Counted from the stretch's first letter, positions 1 to 9,292 are shown. The stretch is 41,006 nt of DNA from Klebsiella pneumoniae (GCA_945876945.1 CAMCQE010000021.1:1-41006); one strand, 5' to 3'. Notes: a model not told the origin generated them from the letters alone. Program-made: numbers and translations.

Positions 1-102
1 CCCCACCGATGCGCGGTGATTCATGACCCATCGAGCAAGCGTGAATCTCATTTAAACCAAACCTCCCCAAGGTAGAACGTTTTTATACAGTCCTGATTCC
101 CG

Positions 103-131
103 CTAAAAGAAAACCCGCAGGGTTGCGGGTT
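103..131 (-). terminator. Rho-independent terminator after tRNA-Thr
   Basis: Read on the minus strand, an 8-bp perfect inverted repeat (AACCCGCA / TGCGGGTT, arms at 124-131 and 112-119) with a 4-base loop is followed by a T-rich run (TTCTTTT). It starts 7 bases beyond the encoded CCA of the tRNA, as expected for an intrinsic terminator ending the tRNA-Thr transcript. Confidence 0.85.
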
Positions 132-137
132 CTTTGA

Positions 138-213
<76 letters not shown>

Positions 214-235
214 GTGCGGGAACGGCTAGATAGGA

Positions 236-241
236 ATCATA
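236..241 (-). promoter_or_regulatory. Possible -10 box for tRNA-Thr
   Basis: On the minus strand TATGAT (5 of 6 consensus positions) lies 22 bases before the tRNA 5' end. No convincing -35 hexamer sits at the right distance, so the tRNA may instead be transcribed from the Fur-family promoter upstream. Confidence 0.3.
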
Positions 242-282
242 ACCCAAAGTTTTCGGGAATTGCCCGCCAATTTTGGGGCGGA

Positions 283-711
283 TCAGGCTTTGCGGATGCG
301 AATAATGACGTCCAGCCCTTCGGCGATGGTCCCGGCCGGCGCTTTGGGCAGACAGGCCAACAGCGTCGCCGGCATTTCCAGGTCTGTCAGGATGCCGTCA
401 TCCACATTGTAGTAATGAAAGTGCGGTCGAACGTTGGAGTCGTAGAAGACGCGGGCGGCGTCTACCCGTAGCTCGCGCAACAGTCCGCGGGCCGCAAAAA
501 GTCCCAGCGTGTTGTAGACCGTTGCCTTGGAGACCGCCGCGCCGTCGCTATTAACGCGCTCCAGCACCTGATCGGCTGCCATATGCTGGTCTTGTGCGAA
601 CAAGACCGCTGCAATGTCCAAGCGCTGCGGAGTGGGCAAAATTCCTTTCGATTCCAGCCTTTGAGCCAGCACGGATCGATCGGTCATTGGGGTTGAGGGG
701 TTCTCACTCAT
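283..711 (-). CDS. Fur-family transcriptional regulator lacking the structural zinc cysteines
   Basis: This 142-residue protein has the Fur fold. The winged-helix DNA-binding half includes TPQRLDI (about residues 27-33) and the recognition-helix signature SKATVYNTL (about 61-69). The C-terminal dimerisation half has the metal-binding region PHFHYYNVDDG (about 96-106). Fur proteins are metal- or peroxide-responsive repressors. The two CxxC motifs that bind structural zinc in most Fur, Zur and PerR proteins are missing, and asparagine stands where HxHxxC members have cysteine. The only cysteine is in the C-terminal LLACLPK. This resembles the zinc-free subgroup that includes Irr, but specificity (iron, manganese, haem or peroxide) cannot be assigned. 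The gene is transcribed away from the pilin operon and toward tRNA-Thr. The start is supported by a promoter whose predicted transcription start falls almost on the ATG. Confidence 0.88.
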   Translation of the reverse strand: MSENPSTPMTDRSVLAQRLESKGILPTPQRLDIAAVLFAQDQHMAADQVLERVNSDGAAVSKATVYNTLGLFAARGLLRELRVDAARVFYDSNVRPHFHYYNVDDGILTDLEMPATLLACLPKAPAGTIAEGLDVIIRIRKA

Positions 712-718
712 GGGCCGA

Positions 719-746
719 AGTATACCGGCGGCCCCTCCTCTGTCCA
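719..746 (-). promoter_or_regulatory. Sigma-70 promoter of the Fur-family gene, predicted leaderless
   Basis: On the minus strand TGGACA (741-746, 5 of 6) and TATACT (719-724, 5 of 6) are separated by 16 bases. The -10 box ends only 7 bases before the ATG at 711-709, so transcription should begin at or within two bases of the start codon. No ribosome binding site can fit. Confidence 0.7.
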
Positions 747-922
747 GATTTCGAACAAGCGGTGCAGCGTCTTCGATTCCCGACCAACCGGGACCTCAGA
801 ACTGAGAACCCGTTCACAATTGGCAGATAGCCAGAAACGCACACCGACCGTTAATGGACGCAGAAGCGCCGCTCGTCCGGCTGACGTCTGCAGTCTATCG
901 ATTGCCAGCCGACACTACGTCC

Positions 923-1528
923 ATGAGAAAAGTAGCAGGCTTCAGCTTCGTTGAATTGATGATCACCATCGCGGTCGCCGCCGTGGTGATGGGGTTTGCG
1001 GTGCCAGCAGTGCGCCAGTTCCTACAAAGCAACCGCATGACTTCGCAGCTCAACATGCTCTCCTCTGCGCTGGCCACCGCCCGCAACAACGCCATCACTC
1101 AAAACGCCCGCGTGCTGGTCTGTCCCTCCTCGGACGGCAGTAGCTGTACGGGCACCACCAGCTGGCAGAACGGCTGGATTGCCTTCATTGACCGCAACAA
1201 CGACTTTACCCACAGCCTGAGCGCCAGCGGCTGCAATCAGGGCGCCACCACCGACTGCCTCCTGATCCGGCAACAGACGCTCACGGGGAGCAATACCCTC
1301 GCAGCGGCGTCTGGCGTCGGCAATATGCTGGGATACAACGGCGCGGGCACCGCCATCTGTGATGCCAACAAGGACGCGACCCCCGAACCCTGCGTCGCCG
1401 CCAACACTTACTTAACCCTTTGCGACACTCGCGGTGGCGGTTCGGCCCGGGGACTCGCAATTTCCAACACCGGCCGGACCACCATCATCGACAAGACGCC
1501 GACCGGATCGGCCCTGACGTGTCCATAG
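923..1528 (+). CDS. fimT: FimT/GspH-type minor pilin
   Basis: A type IV pilus minor pilin of about 201 residues, part of the priming complex at the pilus tip. After a six-residue leader comes the prepilin peptidase site G|FSFVE, with phenylalanine at +1 and glutamate at +5, then a hydrophobic helix to about residue 28. The globular part is a GspH/FimT-like domain. It contains eight cysteines, so several disulfides are likely in the periplasm. The ATG at 923 gives the normal short leader. An in-frame ATG at 854 would add 23 residues, which is unusual for this family. Neither start has a strong ribosome binding site. It is the first gene of a minor pilin operon and sits 2 bases ahead of pilV. 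It could equally be called fimU or gspH. Confidence 0.85.
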   Translation: MRKVAGFSFVELMITIAVAAVVMGFAVPAVRQFLQSNRMTSQLNMLSSALATARNNAITQNARVLVCPSSDGSSCTGTTSWQNGWIAFIDRNNDFTHSLSASGCNQGATTDCLLIRQQTLTGSNTLAAASGVGNMLGYNGAGTAICDANKDATPEPCVAANTYLTLCDTRGGGSARGLAISNTGRTTIIDKTPTGSALTCP

Positions 1529-1530
1529 CC

Positions 1531-2085
1531 ATGACCAGAAAACCACCTGCCGCGGCCCGCGGTTTCACCCTTATCGAAGTGCTCGTCGCATTGGCGATCT
1601 TCACCATTGGCCTGCTCGGCATTGCAGGCCTGCAGGTCGCCGGGATGCGGTTTACCCAAGGCGCCCAACTCCGCTCGGTCGCGACCATCCAGGCGGAAAA
1701 CATGGCCGACCGCATGCGGACCAATCGCGTCGGGGTGCTGAATGGTTTCTACAACACCAAGGGCACGATGCCTTCCAGCATTACCAAAGACTGCAACGTA
1801 AATAGCTGTAGCCCGGCAGAGCTCGCAAGTTTTGACCTCTTCAACTGGAACACGGCTAACGGCAGCAGCAAGCCTCGGGAGTCCAATCCAGATGCGCTCC
1901 CCGGTGGGAGCGGCGTCGTGTGCCTGGACTCCACCCCCATCGATGGCATTCCCGGGGACTGGCAGTGTGACAACCTCGGCATCGTTTACGCCATCAAACT
2001 GACCTGGGACGAGCGCACCGCGAGTGGTTCGGATACCACCAACGATACCAATCAGAGACTGCTGGTCATGCGGGTACTCCAATGA
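1531..2085 (+). CDS. pilV: Type IV pilus minor pilin PilV
   Basis: This 184-residue protein has a class III signal: leader of about 10 residues ending in RG, cleavage before FTLIE, then the hydrophobic stretch typical of PilV (VLVALAIFTIGLLGIAGLQ). PilV joins FimT/FimU, PilW, PilX and PilE in the minor pilin complex that nucleates pilus assembly with PilY1. Four cysteines in the C-terminal half (KDC, NSC, VVC, WQC) may form disulfides. The start at 1531 was chosen over the longer open frame because it gives the normal leader. The stop overlaps the start of pilW by 4 bases (ATGA), indicating translational coupling. Confidence 0.92.
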   Translation: MTRKPPAAARGFTLIEVLVALAIFTIGLLGIAGLQVAGMRFTQGAQLRSVATIQAENMADRMRTNRVGVLNGFYNTKGTMPSSITKDCNVNSCSPAELASFDLFNWNTANGSSKPRESNPDALPGGSGVVCLDSTPIDGIPGDWQCDNLGIVYAIKLTWDERTASGSDTTNDTNQRLLVMRVLQ

Positions 2086-3134
2086 ACAGGAACCGACTCA
2101 GGTCAGCGCATCTTCAGCACGGCGTCACGCTAGTCGAATTAATGGTCGCACTGGTGGTGGGTCTCATTCTGCTGGCCGGCCTTATTCAGCTTTTTATCAG
2201 TAACAAGCAGGCCTATCGCATTCAGGAAGGCGCCAACATCGTCAACGAAAACGCCCGCTATGCCTTGGCGGAAATGCAATATGACTTGCGGATGGCTGAC
2301 CATTGGGGCGGCGTGGAAGGCGACGGGTTAGACATCGTTCCAGGGTCCGACACCGTGACCAGCGACTGCGCTGGCAATGCCGCCGCGGTCCTGAATGTCG
2401 GGGTCTTTGGCATTGAAGACGCCAGCAGTTCGCCTCTGGCCTGCATCCCGGCTGCAGACTATCTGCCTAACACCGACATCATCGTGTTGCGTTACGCCAT
2501 GCCGACCCGCGTGGCAAGTGGATCCCTTGCGGGCACGACCTTCTACGTTCGAAGCGCCAGCGGCCGACGGGGGGTGCTGCTGGAAGGCAAGAACAAGTCT
2601 TCAATCCCTTCAGACCTCGCTTCAGACAATGCTTCTGAAACCGACCCTTACAAGGAAACGCCGGTTGGGGTCGCGAATTATCAACTGCGTACCGCCGTCT
2701 ACTACCTGCGCAGATGCGCCTCGCAGGATCGGGGTACTGCGGGCGTGTGCGATAACGCCGACGATACCGTGCCGTCGCTGGCGCGCCTTAGCCTGCAAGG
2801 CACCTCAATGGTGGCAGAAGACGTCATCTCGGGCGTTGAGCAAATGCAGCTCGCCTATGGCGTTGACCTCAATGGCGACCGTTCTGCGGACGCGTTCCAG
2901 ACCGCCACTGAGGTGACCGCCGCCAACAATTGGAACCGCATCGTGAGCGTGAAAATGAGCCTCGTTCTCCGCAACGGGGAACGCGACACCACGTTTACTG
3001 ACACCGCCACCTACCAACTCTATGGCGGTGCCAGTGGGGCTCCCAGAGCGTACACACCGGCTGCCGGCGATCGGCAATTTCGCCGCAAGGTCTACAACTC
3101 GACTACCCAGATTCGCAATATGACGCGAGGTTGA
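2082..3134 (+). CDS. pilW: Type IV pilus minor pilin PilW
   Basis: A 350-residue minor pilin with a 14-residue leader, cleavage predicted in QHG|VTLVE (valine at +1, glutamate at +5) and a hydrophobic N-terminal helix LMVALVVGLILLAGLIQLF. The following NARYALAEMQYDLRMADHWGG is characteristic of PilW. The large C-terminal globular domain contains DLNGDRSAD (about residues 264-272), which resembles the calcium-type loops of the neighbouring PilX and PilY1. Its start overlaps pilV by 4 bases, and pilX follows after 6 bases. Confidence 0.93.
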   Translation: MNRNRLRSAHLQHGVTLVELMVALVVGLILLAGLIQLFISNKQAYRIQEGANIVNENARYALAEMQYDLRMADHWGGVEGDGLDIVPGSDTVTSDCAGNAAAVLNVGVFGIEDASSSPLACIPAADYLPNTDIIVLRYAMPTRVASGSLAGTTFYVRSASGRRGVLLEGKNKSSIPSDLASDNASETDPYKETPVGVANYQLRTAVYYLRRCASQDRGTAGVCDNADDTVPSLARLSLQGTSMVAEDVISGVEQMQLAYGVDLNGDRSADAFQTATEVTAANNWNRIVSVKMSLVLRNGERDTTFTDTATYQLYGGASGAPRAYTPAAGDRQFRRKVYNSTTQIRNMTRG

Positions 3135-3140
3135 TCCAGC

Positions 3141-3761
3141 ATGCGCCGCCAAGCTTCTGCCCTACCGGGATCGCAACAAGGTTTAGCGTTGATCGTGTCA
3201 CTGGTGCTGTTGCTGGTGATGACCATGATTGCCGTGGTGGCCATGCGCTCGACCACGCTCGACATCAAAATGACCACCAACACCACGCAATCCCGCCGCG
3301 CATTCGAAAGCTCGGAGGGCTCGCGCGACGCGATGACTCCCATGCTTGCCGCGCATGTCTTCTACCACGGGTGGCCGGTGTCGATGGGCGGCACCGTTCC
3401 GGATACCGCCAACTTCACCGCCATTGCGGGCATGAGCATCGCAGACGTAGCGAAACGCTATGACCTGGGCGAAAACGGCGCCTACGCCGACTTGAAAGCC
3501 CGTGCTCATGACATGGGCTACGCCAACGACGTGAACAGCAATGGCGTGATGGATCAAAGCGATATGAACTCCAGAATCTGGGTCACCCGCATCGGCACCT
3601 TGCCCGCCGCAGGGTCCAACGTGAGTTCAAACTCGGCCGACCAGGGTGTCGGGGGTGGCGCAGCAAGCAAATACATCCTGTTTGATCTTCAGTCTGACGG
3701 CAGCGCCGTTGGCAATGCCCGCTCGCGCACCGGCGCGGACTACCGCTCAATCATTCGCTGA
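3141..3761 (+). CDS. pilX: Type IV pilus assembly protein PilX
   Basis: A 206-residue minor pilin with the PilX N-terminal signature QQGLALIVSLVLLLVMTM followed by AVVAMRSTTLDIKM. As in other PilX proteins, and in the analogous GspK of type II secretion, there is no glutamate at +5. This fits a tip position, where it need not pair with an incoming subunit. A loop starting at Asp130, DVNSNGVMDQSD, has the spacing of a calcium-binding EF-hand-like loop (D1, N3, N5, G6, D9, D12). It sits between pilW and pilY1 in the operon. PilX and PilY1 are thought to act together. Confidence 0.9.
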   Translation: MRRQASALPGSQQGLALIVSLVLLLVMTMIAVVAMRSTTLDIKMTTNTTQSRRAFESSEGSRDAMTPMLAAHVFYHGWPVSMGGTVPDTANFTAIAGMSIADVAKRYDLGENGAYADLKARAHDMGYANDVNSNGVMDQSDMNSRIWVTRIGTLPAAGSNVSSNSADQGVGGGAASKYILFDLQSDGSAVGNARSRTGADYRSIIR

Positions 3762-3791
3762 AGCCGCCCTTGCCACAGGAGCAAAGCCCTC

Positions 3792-6700
3792 ATGAATATC
3801 CGTAACACTTTGATTGGTATAGGTCGCGGCCTGCTCCTCAGCATCGCGTTTCTGCCCGCAGTCTGGAGCGGTGCGGTAGCGGCGGCCAACCTGTCAGGGC
3901 GCAGCATGGCCGATTTCGCCATGCAGCCCATTCTCTCGCTGCAGTCCGTGCCGCCACTGGTGATGCTGACCATGTCGATGGACCACCAGTACTGGCAGAA
4001 GGCCTACAACGACTATACCGACCTCAACAACGACGGCGTGGTTGAACGCACCTACTCCGACACGTTCGAGTACTACGGCTATTTCCACGCCCAACGCTGC
4101 TATGCCTACAGCGACAGCGACAAGCGATTCGTCATGAAGGCCGGCAGTGACGGCATCGCGAGCGGCACCAACAAACATTATTGCGACGGGGCCTGGAGCG
4201 GCAATTTCCTCAACTGGGCCACCATGACGCGCATGGATGTGGTGCGCAAAGTGCTCTTCGGCGGGCAGCGTGTAGTGGACACCGCCAGTCAGACCGTGCT
4301 GGAACGTTCGCACCTGCCCAGTGACGCCCACAGTTTCGTCAAATACTACAACGGCTCTGACATCGCCAAACTCACGCCCCACTCGAGCCTCAAAACCGAC
4401 ACCACCAATGGCGGCAACAATGATGGATTAGACAACGCCGACGAGGGCATCAGCATCTGCAACACGACGTATGCAAGTTCGGGCAGCTCACAGGCCACCA
4501 CCGCGCCACCCCTCATCCGTGTCGCCAAAGGAAACTTCTCGCTCTGGTCGGCAAACGAACGGTGGCAGTGCACCTGGCGGGATGAACGCGGCACGAATAC
4601 CAGTAGCAACGTTTCTTCTGAGTCTGACATTTATGCCAGCGCGAATGACCCCGCGAGCGGTAGCGAGCTCAAATCTCCCGGCGGTTCGCGCGATCAGGTC
4701 GTGCGGATTGAAGTGTGCGCCACTGGTAACTTCGACAGCTTGAATAATCTGGAGAACTGCACGGTCTATGGGAGCAACCTGAAGCCTGAAGGCCTGCTGC
4801 AAAAATACGGGATCGACGGCGAAATGAAGTTCGGACTGGTGACGGGTAGCTACCAGAAAAATCTTTCCGGCGGCGTGCTCCGCAAACGCATCAGCGACCT
4901 CAGCGATGAGGTGAGCACCGCCGACGGCACCTTCAAATCCCTCTCCGCCACGACGCCGGGCATTATCAAAACCCTGAACGCCGTTCGCGTCTGGGGCTAT
5001 GGCTACAAGGACGGCACTTATCTGAGCGGCGACTCGGGCGGCGACAACTGCACCTTCCAGCTCACCGACATCCTGAAGTCGGGCGACTCCTCCGCGCCTG
5101 GCGAAGGCAAGTGCGCCAGTTGGGGCAATCCGATGTCGGAGATTTACACGGAGGCAGTGCGTTATTTCACGGCCACCACCCGCGCGCCCACATCGGAGTT
5201 TGACGCCGATGACTCGAGCTACATCACCGGATTGACCAAAGACTCCGACTGGACTTCACCGCTGACCTCAAACAACGCGTGCGCTTCGCTAAACACCATC
5301 GTGTTCAACGCCAGCGTCTCTTCCTACGACGACGACCGGACCACGCCTTCGGATATCAGTCTTGGGGAGAGTGTAGAGTCGCTGACGAAGAAAGTGGGCG
5401 ACAGCGAAAAAATCACCGGTGAAAACTATTTCGTTGGTCGTACGGGCGGCGCCAGTGGTACCGGCGCGAGCAACAATGAATTTTGCACGGCCAAATCCAT
5501 CAGCGGCACGAACGGTCTGGGTGACGCGCTGGGCCTATGTCCCGAAGCGCCAACCATCCGCGGCTCCTATCACATGGCGGGCTTGTCGGCGTGGGCGCAC
5601 ACCAACGATATGTCCAGCACGCTGGTCGGCGCCCAAAAGCTCCGCACGTTTGCCGTGTCCCTGCAGACGGCAACCCCGGTCATCAAAATCCCGGTTGCAG
5701 ACGGCAAGACGGTTAGCATTCTGCCCGCCTATCGCTTGCGTAAAGGCACTAACAGTACGGATGAAGCGCTCAACGCCAGCGGCTCGTCGAAAGAGGGCGG
5801 CGGCACACTGGTGGATTTCAAAATCGTCCGCCCGCACACGGAAGTCACCAGCAAGACCGATATGACCGCGAAGAGCGGCACCGGGATCTTCAACGGCAAG
5901 TTCTACGTGAACTGGGAAGACTCGGAGCAAGGTGGCGACTTCGACCAGGACATGTGGGGCACGATCGAATACGTGTTGGAACAGGCTGAGGGCAAGCTCA
6001 CGGTCACCACCAATGCGGTCGCTGAATCCACGAGCATCGGCCAGCTGTTTGGCTTCGTCACCAGCGGCACCACGCAGGACGGGTTCCATGCCTTCTCCGG
6101 CATCGATTCGGCTAACTTTTACGCAGGTTCGGGTTCCGCCGCAGGCAACGATCCCTCCGGCGTTAAAGGCTGCAAGACTTGCCGCGCGCTCTCCGAGAGC
6201 AAGACCGACGGCGAACTCACCGGCATCACCATCGCGGTGGGCGGGGGCGGCACCGGTTTTACTAACGGTCAGACAGTGACCATCGTGGGGAATAGCTCGG
6301 GCTCACGTAACGCCGTTGGTACGGCGTCAGTGACGAGCGGCAATTTGACCGGGGTTACCCGCACGTTCAACGGCTACAACTATACGAACGGCGAAACGCT
6401 CACCATCACCAGCGCAACGTCCTCCTCGGCCGCCAGCGCGACCGCCAGCGCGAGGGCCATCAGCAACCAGATCGGCCGGCAGTCGTATACGTTCACGGTG
6501 GGCAGTTCCAGTTCTGCGTCCTATCTGCAGTCACCGCTGTATTACGCCGCCAAATGGGGTGGCTTCACCGACAAAGATGCGAGCAAGACGCCGTTTGTTA
6601 CGGCAAGCCCGGGCGACAATTCAGAGTGGGACGCCGACGGCAATGGCATCCCGGACACGTTCTACTACGTGACCGACCCGAGCAAGCTGGAAGATTCCCT

Positions 6701-9248
6701 GCGCTCGGTCTTCAACGCGATTATTGAACGCATCTCCTCCGGTACTGCGGCGGCAGTGGTCGCCAATGAGCAGAAAGGGAACGGCGCGATTTTCCAGGCG
6801 CTGTACGACCCACAGAAAAAAGACGCCGATGGCAATGCGGTCGGTTGGGTGGGTACGCTGCACGCCCTCTTTGTTGATTCTTTCGGCCTCATCCGCGAGG
6901 ACAGCAACAGGAACGGTCAGATCGACGATTACAGCACCGACTACGTGGTGAAGGTGTACTTCGATGATGGGTCCAAAACCTCGGTCGAAGACCGGCGCAC
7001 AAAGCTCATTCGCTACAAGCCAGTAAAACCGGATCCCAACAATCCCGACACAACGGATCCCGCTCAATTCACAGCACAATTGCCTGCTGAGCTCACCGAT
7101 CTGAAAACACTGTGGAATGCTCGCGAGCAGCTTTCGTCACTCAGCAATAGCACGATCACCACCCAGAGAACCTACTCGAGCACCGCCGACACCGGACGTT
7201 ACATTTTCACCTGGCTGGACGGGAACGCTGGCACCGATCCGGACGGTATGGTCGCCTCGGGCGAAGTGGTGGATTTTGTTTCGAGCAACCTGACCAACAG
7301 CAACTGGTATTGGCTCGATTACTTCAATGCGGCAGACGGCGACAAAAAAGCGGGCGCGAAGCGTCTGGTCGACTGGGTCCGCGGACTCGAAACGTCAGGC
7401 TCCACGGAATTCCGCACGCGTAGCGTGGACTACGACGGCGTCACCGGCTCGCGTTCAGTGGAGGCCATGCGACTTGGGGACATCATCAACTCGACCCCGG
7501 TCGCGATTGGTCCGCCGATTGCCAACTTTGATCAGGCCAGTCTGGATTACTCCTATGCGCCGTTTCGCGAGAAGTACCAGCAACGCAGACAGGTGGTTTA
7601 CATCGGCGCCAATGACGGCATGCTCCACGCTTTCAACAGTGGCTTCTACAACGCCGATCTGAAGAAATTTGAACTCAAGCCTAGTGGTAGCACGATCACC
7701 CAGCATCCGCTCGGTTCGGAGCTGTGGGCCTATGTGCCGGGGAATCTGTTGCCGCAACTGCAGTGGACGGCGCGGCAGGATTACACGCACGTCTATTTCG
7801 TGGACCAGCCTATTCGAGTATTCGATGTAAAGATTTTCCCCAACGACGCAACACATCCCAATGGCTGGGGCACGATTCTCGTGGCAGGCATGCGATTTGG
7901 CGGCGGTAACGACAACACGGGGATCAGCGTGGATGTCGGCGCGGACGGCTCCAGCACCAACAATGTGAAGACCAAGTCGGCCTACGTCGTAATGGACATT
8001 ACGGACCCAGAACAAGCGCCGACGCTGCTGGCTGAAATCTCGCCGCCCAATCTGCAGTACACCACTTCCCTGCCTCAGGTGGTCAGCCAGGCCGCGCCCA
8101 GCAGTAGCCGAACCGATGCCACTCCTGGCAAGTGGTATCTGGTTTTCGGCTCCGGCCCCACCGATCTCGCGGACGGCAAGTATCAAGCTGCCAGCGCGAA
8201 TCCCACAGGCCGCAAGGCAGATGTTTTTGTGTATGACCTGAGCGCGATGCGCACGGCATCCGTACCCTCGGACAAGCTCGGACTCTCGCGCACCTTTACC
8301 CTGAGCGACACCGATGTCTTTATCGGCGACCCGGCAAGCACCGACTTCGACCTTGATATGAAAGACGAAGCTATCTATTTCGGCACAGTTGGCGCACCGG
8401 TCGCACCAGGCACCAGCGCATCGACGGCAGTTCAGGGCAGTCTTTACCGGTTGCTAATGAACGAGAACTCGGCCACCTCGTCCTGGACCGCACCGGAGAA
8501 AATGCTAAGCGACTTGAACCGCCCATTCGCGACTCAGCCGGCGATCACTGTGGATAGCAAATATCGCAGGTGGGTCATTGCCGCTAGCGGGCGTCTGTTG
8601 GTCAGCCCGGATAAGTCAACGCAAAACCAGCAATCGCTGTACGGCATCATCGATAAAACGTTCAGTGGCGCGAGCGTGCCTGCCGTGACCAGCGATCTGG
8701 TGAATGTGTCCAATGCACAGGTGTTTTCCAATGACAGGGTGACGGGCGTAACGCTGGCCACCGGATCAGACACCAACGACGACGGCGCCATCAGCACCAA
8801 GGAGCTGCGTAATGCGGTAGCGGCTGCCGGCGGCTGGCGCAGGGACATGCAGATCACCAGCAGCGCGCCTTCTGAGCGCAGCGCGAATCGCCTGACTGTT
8901 TTTGGCCAGGTGCTGTTTGGTGCGCTTTACACGCCGAGCACCGACCTCTGCGGCTCCGATGGCTCAAGCCGCTTACTCGGGCTCGACTTCACGACCGGAG
9001 CTGCCTCCTTGCTTGGCGTATTCCCGTGCTCAAACTGCAACGATCCGACGGTGCCATTGCCGGACAACATCTCGCTCGGCGCGGGCTATTCGTCTAGCGC
9101 GAGCATCCACTTTGGCGAGCAAACGATTGAGGGCAAAGTCACCGTCATCACGCAGGACTCCCGAGGCGAGCTTGAGGCCAACAGGCTCACGACTGGCAGC
9201 GGCGATCCGTCAAGCGAGATTTCATGGCGCGAGTATCGGGGTGAATGA
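3792..9248 (+). CDS. pilY1: PilY1-like pilus tip adhesin / assembly factor, extra-large
   Basis: An 1818-residue secreted protein, well above the roughly 1160 residues of P. aeruginosa PilY1. It has a Sec signal peptide ending near VAAA (residue about 32). The N-terminal half opens with an aromatic-rich segment (DHQYWQKAYNDY, YYGYFHAQRCYAYS). From about residue 1265 lies the Neisseria PilC/PilY1-type beta-propeller, recognised by VYIGANDGMLHAFN, ELWAYVPGNLL and GTILVAGMRFGGG. Residues 1660-1671, DTNDDGAISTKE, form a textbook 12-residue EF-hand calcium loop at the place where PilY1 proteins bind calcium to control pilus retraction. Similar Asp/Asn loops start at residues 77, 947 and 1037. Residues about 815-895 are a Gly/Ser/Thr-rich insertion with a doubled TNG(Q/E)T(V/L)TI motif. 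The start is supported by AGGAG ten bases upstream. PilY1 sits at the pilus tip and is needed for adhesion and assembly. Confidence 0.93.
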   Translation: MNIRNTLIGIGRGLLLSIAFLPAVWSGAVAAANLSGRSMADFAMQPILSLQSVPPLVMLTMSMDHQYWQKAYNDYTDLNNDGVVERTYSDTFEYYGYFHAQRCYAYSDSDKRFVMKAGSDGIASGTNKHYCDGAWSGNFLNWATMTRMDVVRKVLFGGQRVVDTASQTVLERSHLPSDAHSFVKYYNGSDIAKLTPHSSLKTDTTNGGNNDGLDNADEGISICNTTYASSGSSQATTAPPLIRVAKGNFSLWSANERWQCTWRDERGTNTSSNVSSESDIYASANDPASGSELKSPGGSRDQVVRIEVCATGNFDSLNNLENCTVYGSNLKPEGLLQKYGIDGEMKFGLVTGSYQKNLSGGVLRKRISDLSDEVSTADGTFKSLSATTPGIIKTLNAVRVWGYGYKDGTYLSGDSGGDNCTFQLTDILKSGDSSAPGEGKCASWGNPMSEIYTEAVRYFTATTRAPTSEFDADDSSYITGLTKDSDWTSPLTSNNACASLNTIVFNASVSSYDDDRTTPSDISLGESVESLTKKVGDSEKITGENYFVGRTGGASGTGASNNEFCTAKSISGTNGLGDALGLCPEAPTIRGSYHMAGLSAWAHTNDMSSTLVGAQKLRTFAVSLQTATPVIKIPVADGKTVSILPAYRLRKGTNSTDEALNASGSSKEGGGTLVDFKIVRPHTEVTSKTDMTAKSGTGIFNGKFYVNWEDSEQGGDFDQDMWGTIEYVLEQAEGKLTVTTNAVAESTSIGQLFGFVTSGTTQDGFHAFSGIDSANFYAGSGSAAGNDPSGVKGCKTCRALSESKTDGELTGITIAVGGGGTGFTNGQTVTIVGNSSGSRNAVGTASVTSGNLTGVTRTFNGYNYTNGETLTITSATSSSAASATASARAISNQIGRQSYTFTVGSSSSASYLQSPLYYAAKWGGFTDKDASKTPFVTASPGDNSEWDADGNGIPDTFYYVTDPSKLEDSLRSVFNAIIERISSGTAAAVVANEQKGNGAIFQALYDPQKKDADGNAVGWVGTLHALFVDSFGLIREDSNRNGQIDDYSTDYVVKVYFDDGSKTSVEDRRTKLIRYKPVKPDPNNPDTTDPAQFTAQLPAELTDLKTLWNAREQLSSLSNSTITTQRTYSSTADTGRYIFTWLDGNAGTDPDGMVASGEVVDFVSSNLTNSNWYWLDYFNAADGDKKAGAKRLVDWVRGLETSGSTEFRTRSVDYDGVTGSRSVEAMRLGDIINSTPVAIGPPIANFDQASLDYSYAPFREKYQQRRQVVYIGANDGMLHAFNSGFYNADLKKFELKPSGSTITQHPLGSELWAYVPGNLLPQLQWTARQDYTHVYFVDQPIRVFDVKIFPNDATHPNGWGTILVAGMRFGGGNDNTGISVDVGADGSSTNNVKTKSAYVVMDITDPEQAPTLLAEISPPNLQYTTSLPQVVSQAAPSSSRTDATPGKWYLVFGSGPTDLADGKYQAASANPTGRKADVFVYDLSAMRTASVPSDKLGLSRTFTLSDTDVFIGDPASTDFDLDMKDEAIYFGTVGAPVAPGTSASTAVQGSLYRLLMNENSATSSWTAPEKMLSDLNRPFATQPAITVDSKYRRWVIAASGRLLVSPDKSTQNQQSLYGIIDKTFSGASVPAVTSDLVNVSNAQVFSNDRVTGVTLATGSDTNDDGAISTKELRNAVAAAGGWRRDMQITSSAPSERSANRLTVFGQVLFGALYTPSTDLCGSDGSSRLLGLDFTTGAASLLGVFPCSNCNDPTVPLPDNISLGAGYSSSASIHFGEQTIEGKVTVITQDSRGELEANRLTTGSGDPSSEISWREYRGE

Positions 9249-9292
9249 GTCGTCGCTATGATTGAATGCCATTCAGCTTTGCGAGATCAGAC

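Noticed and set aside
1-102. Possible gene at the left edge
   Set aside because: No frame with family similarity or a ribosome binding site was seen; the stretch upstream of the tRNA terminator shows nothing I can name.
7455-8186. 243-codon open frame antisense to pilY1
   Set aside because: Shadow of the conserved PilY1 propeller region; no promoter or motif supports it.
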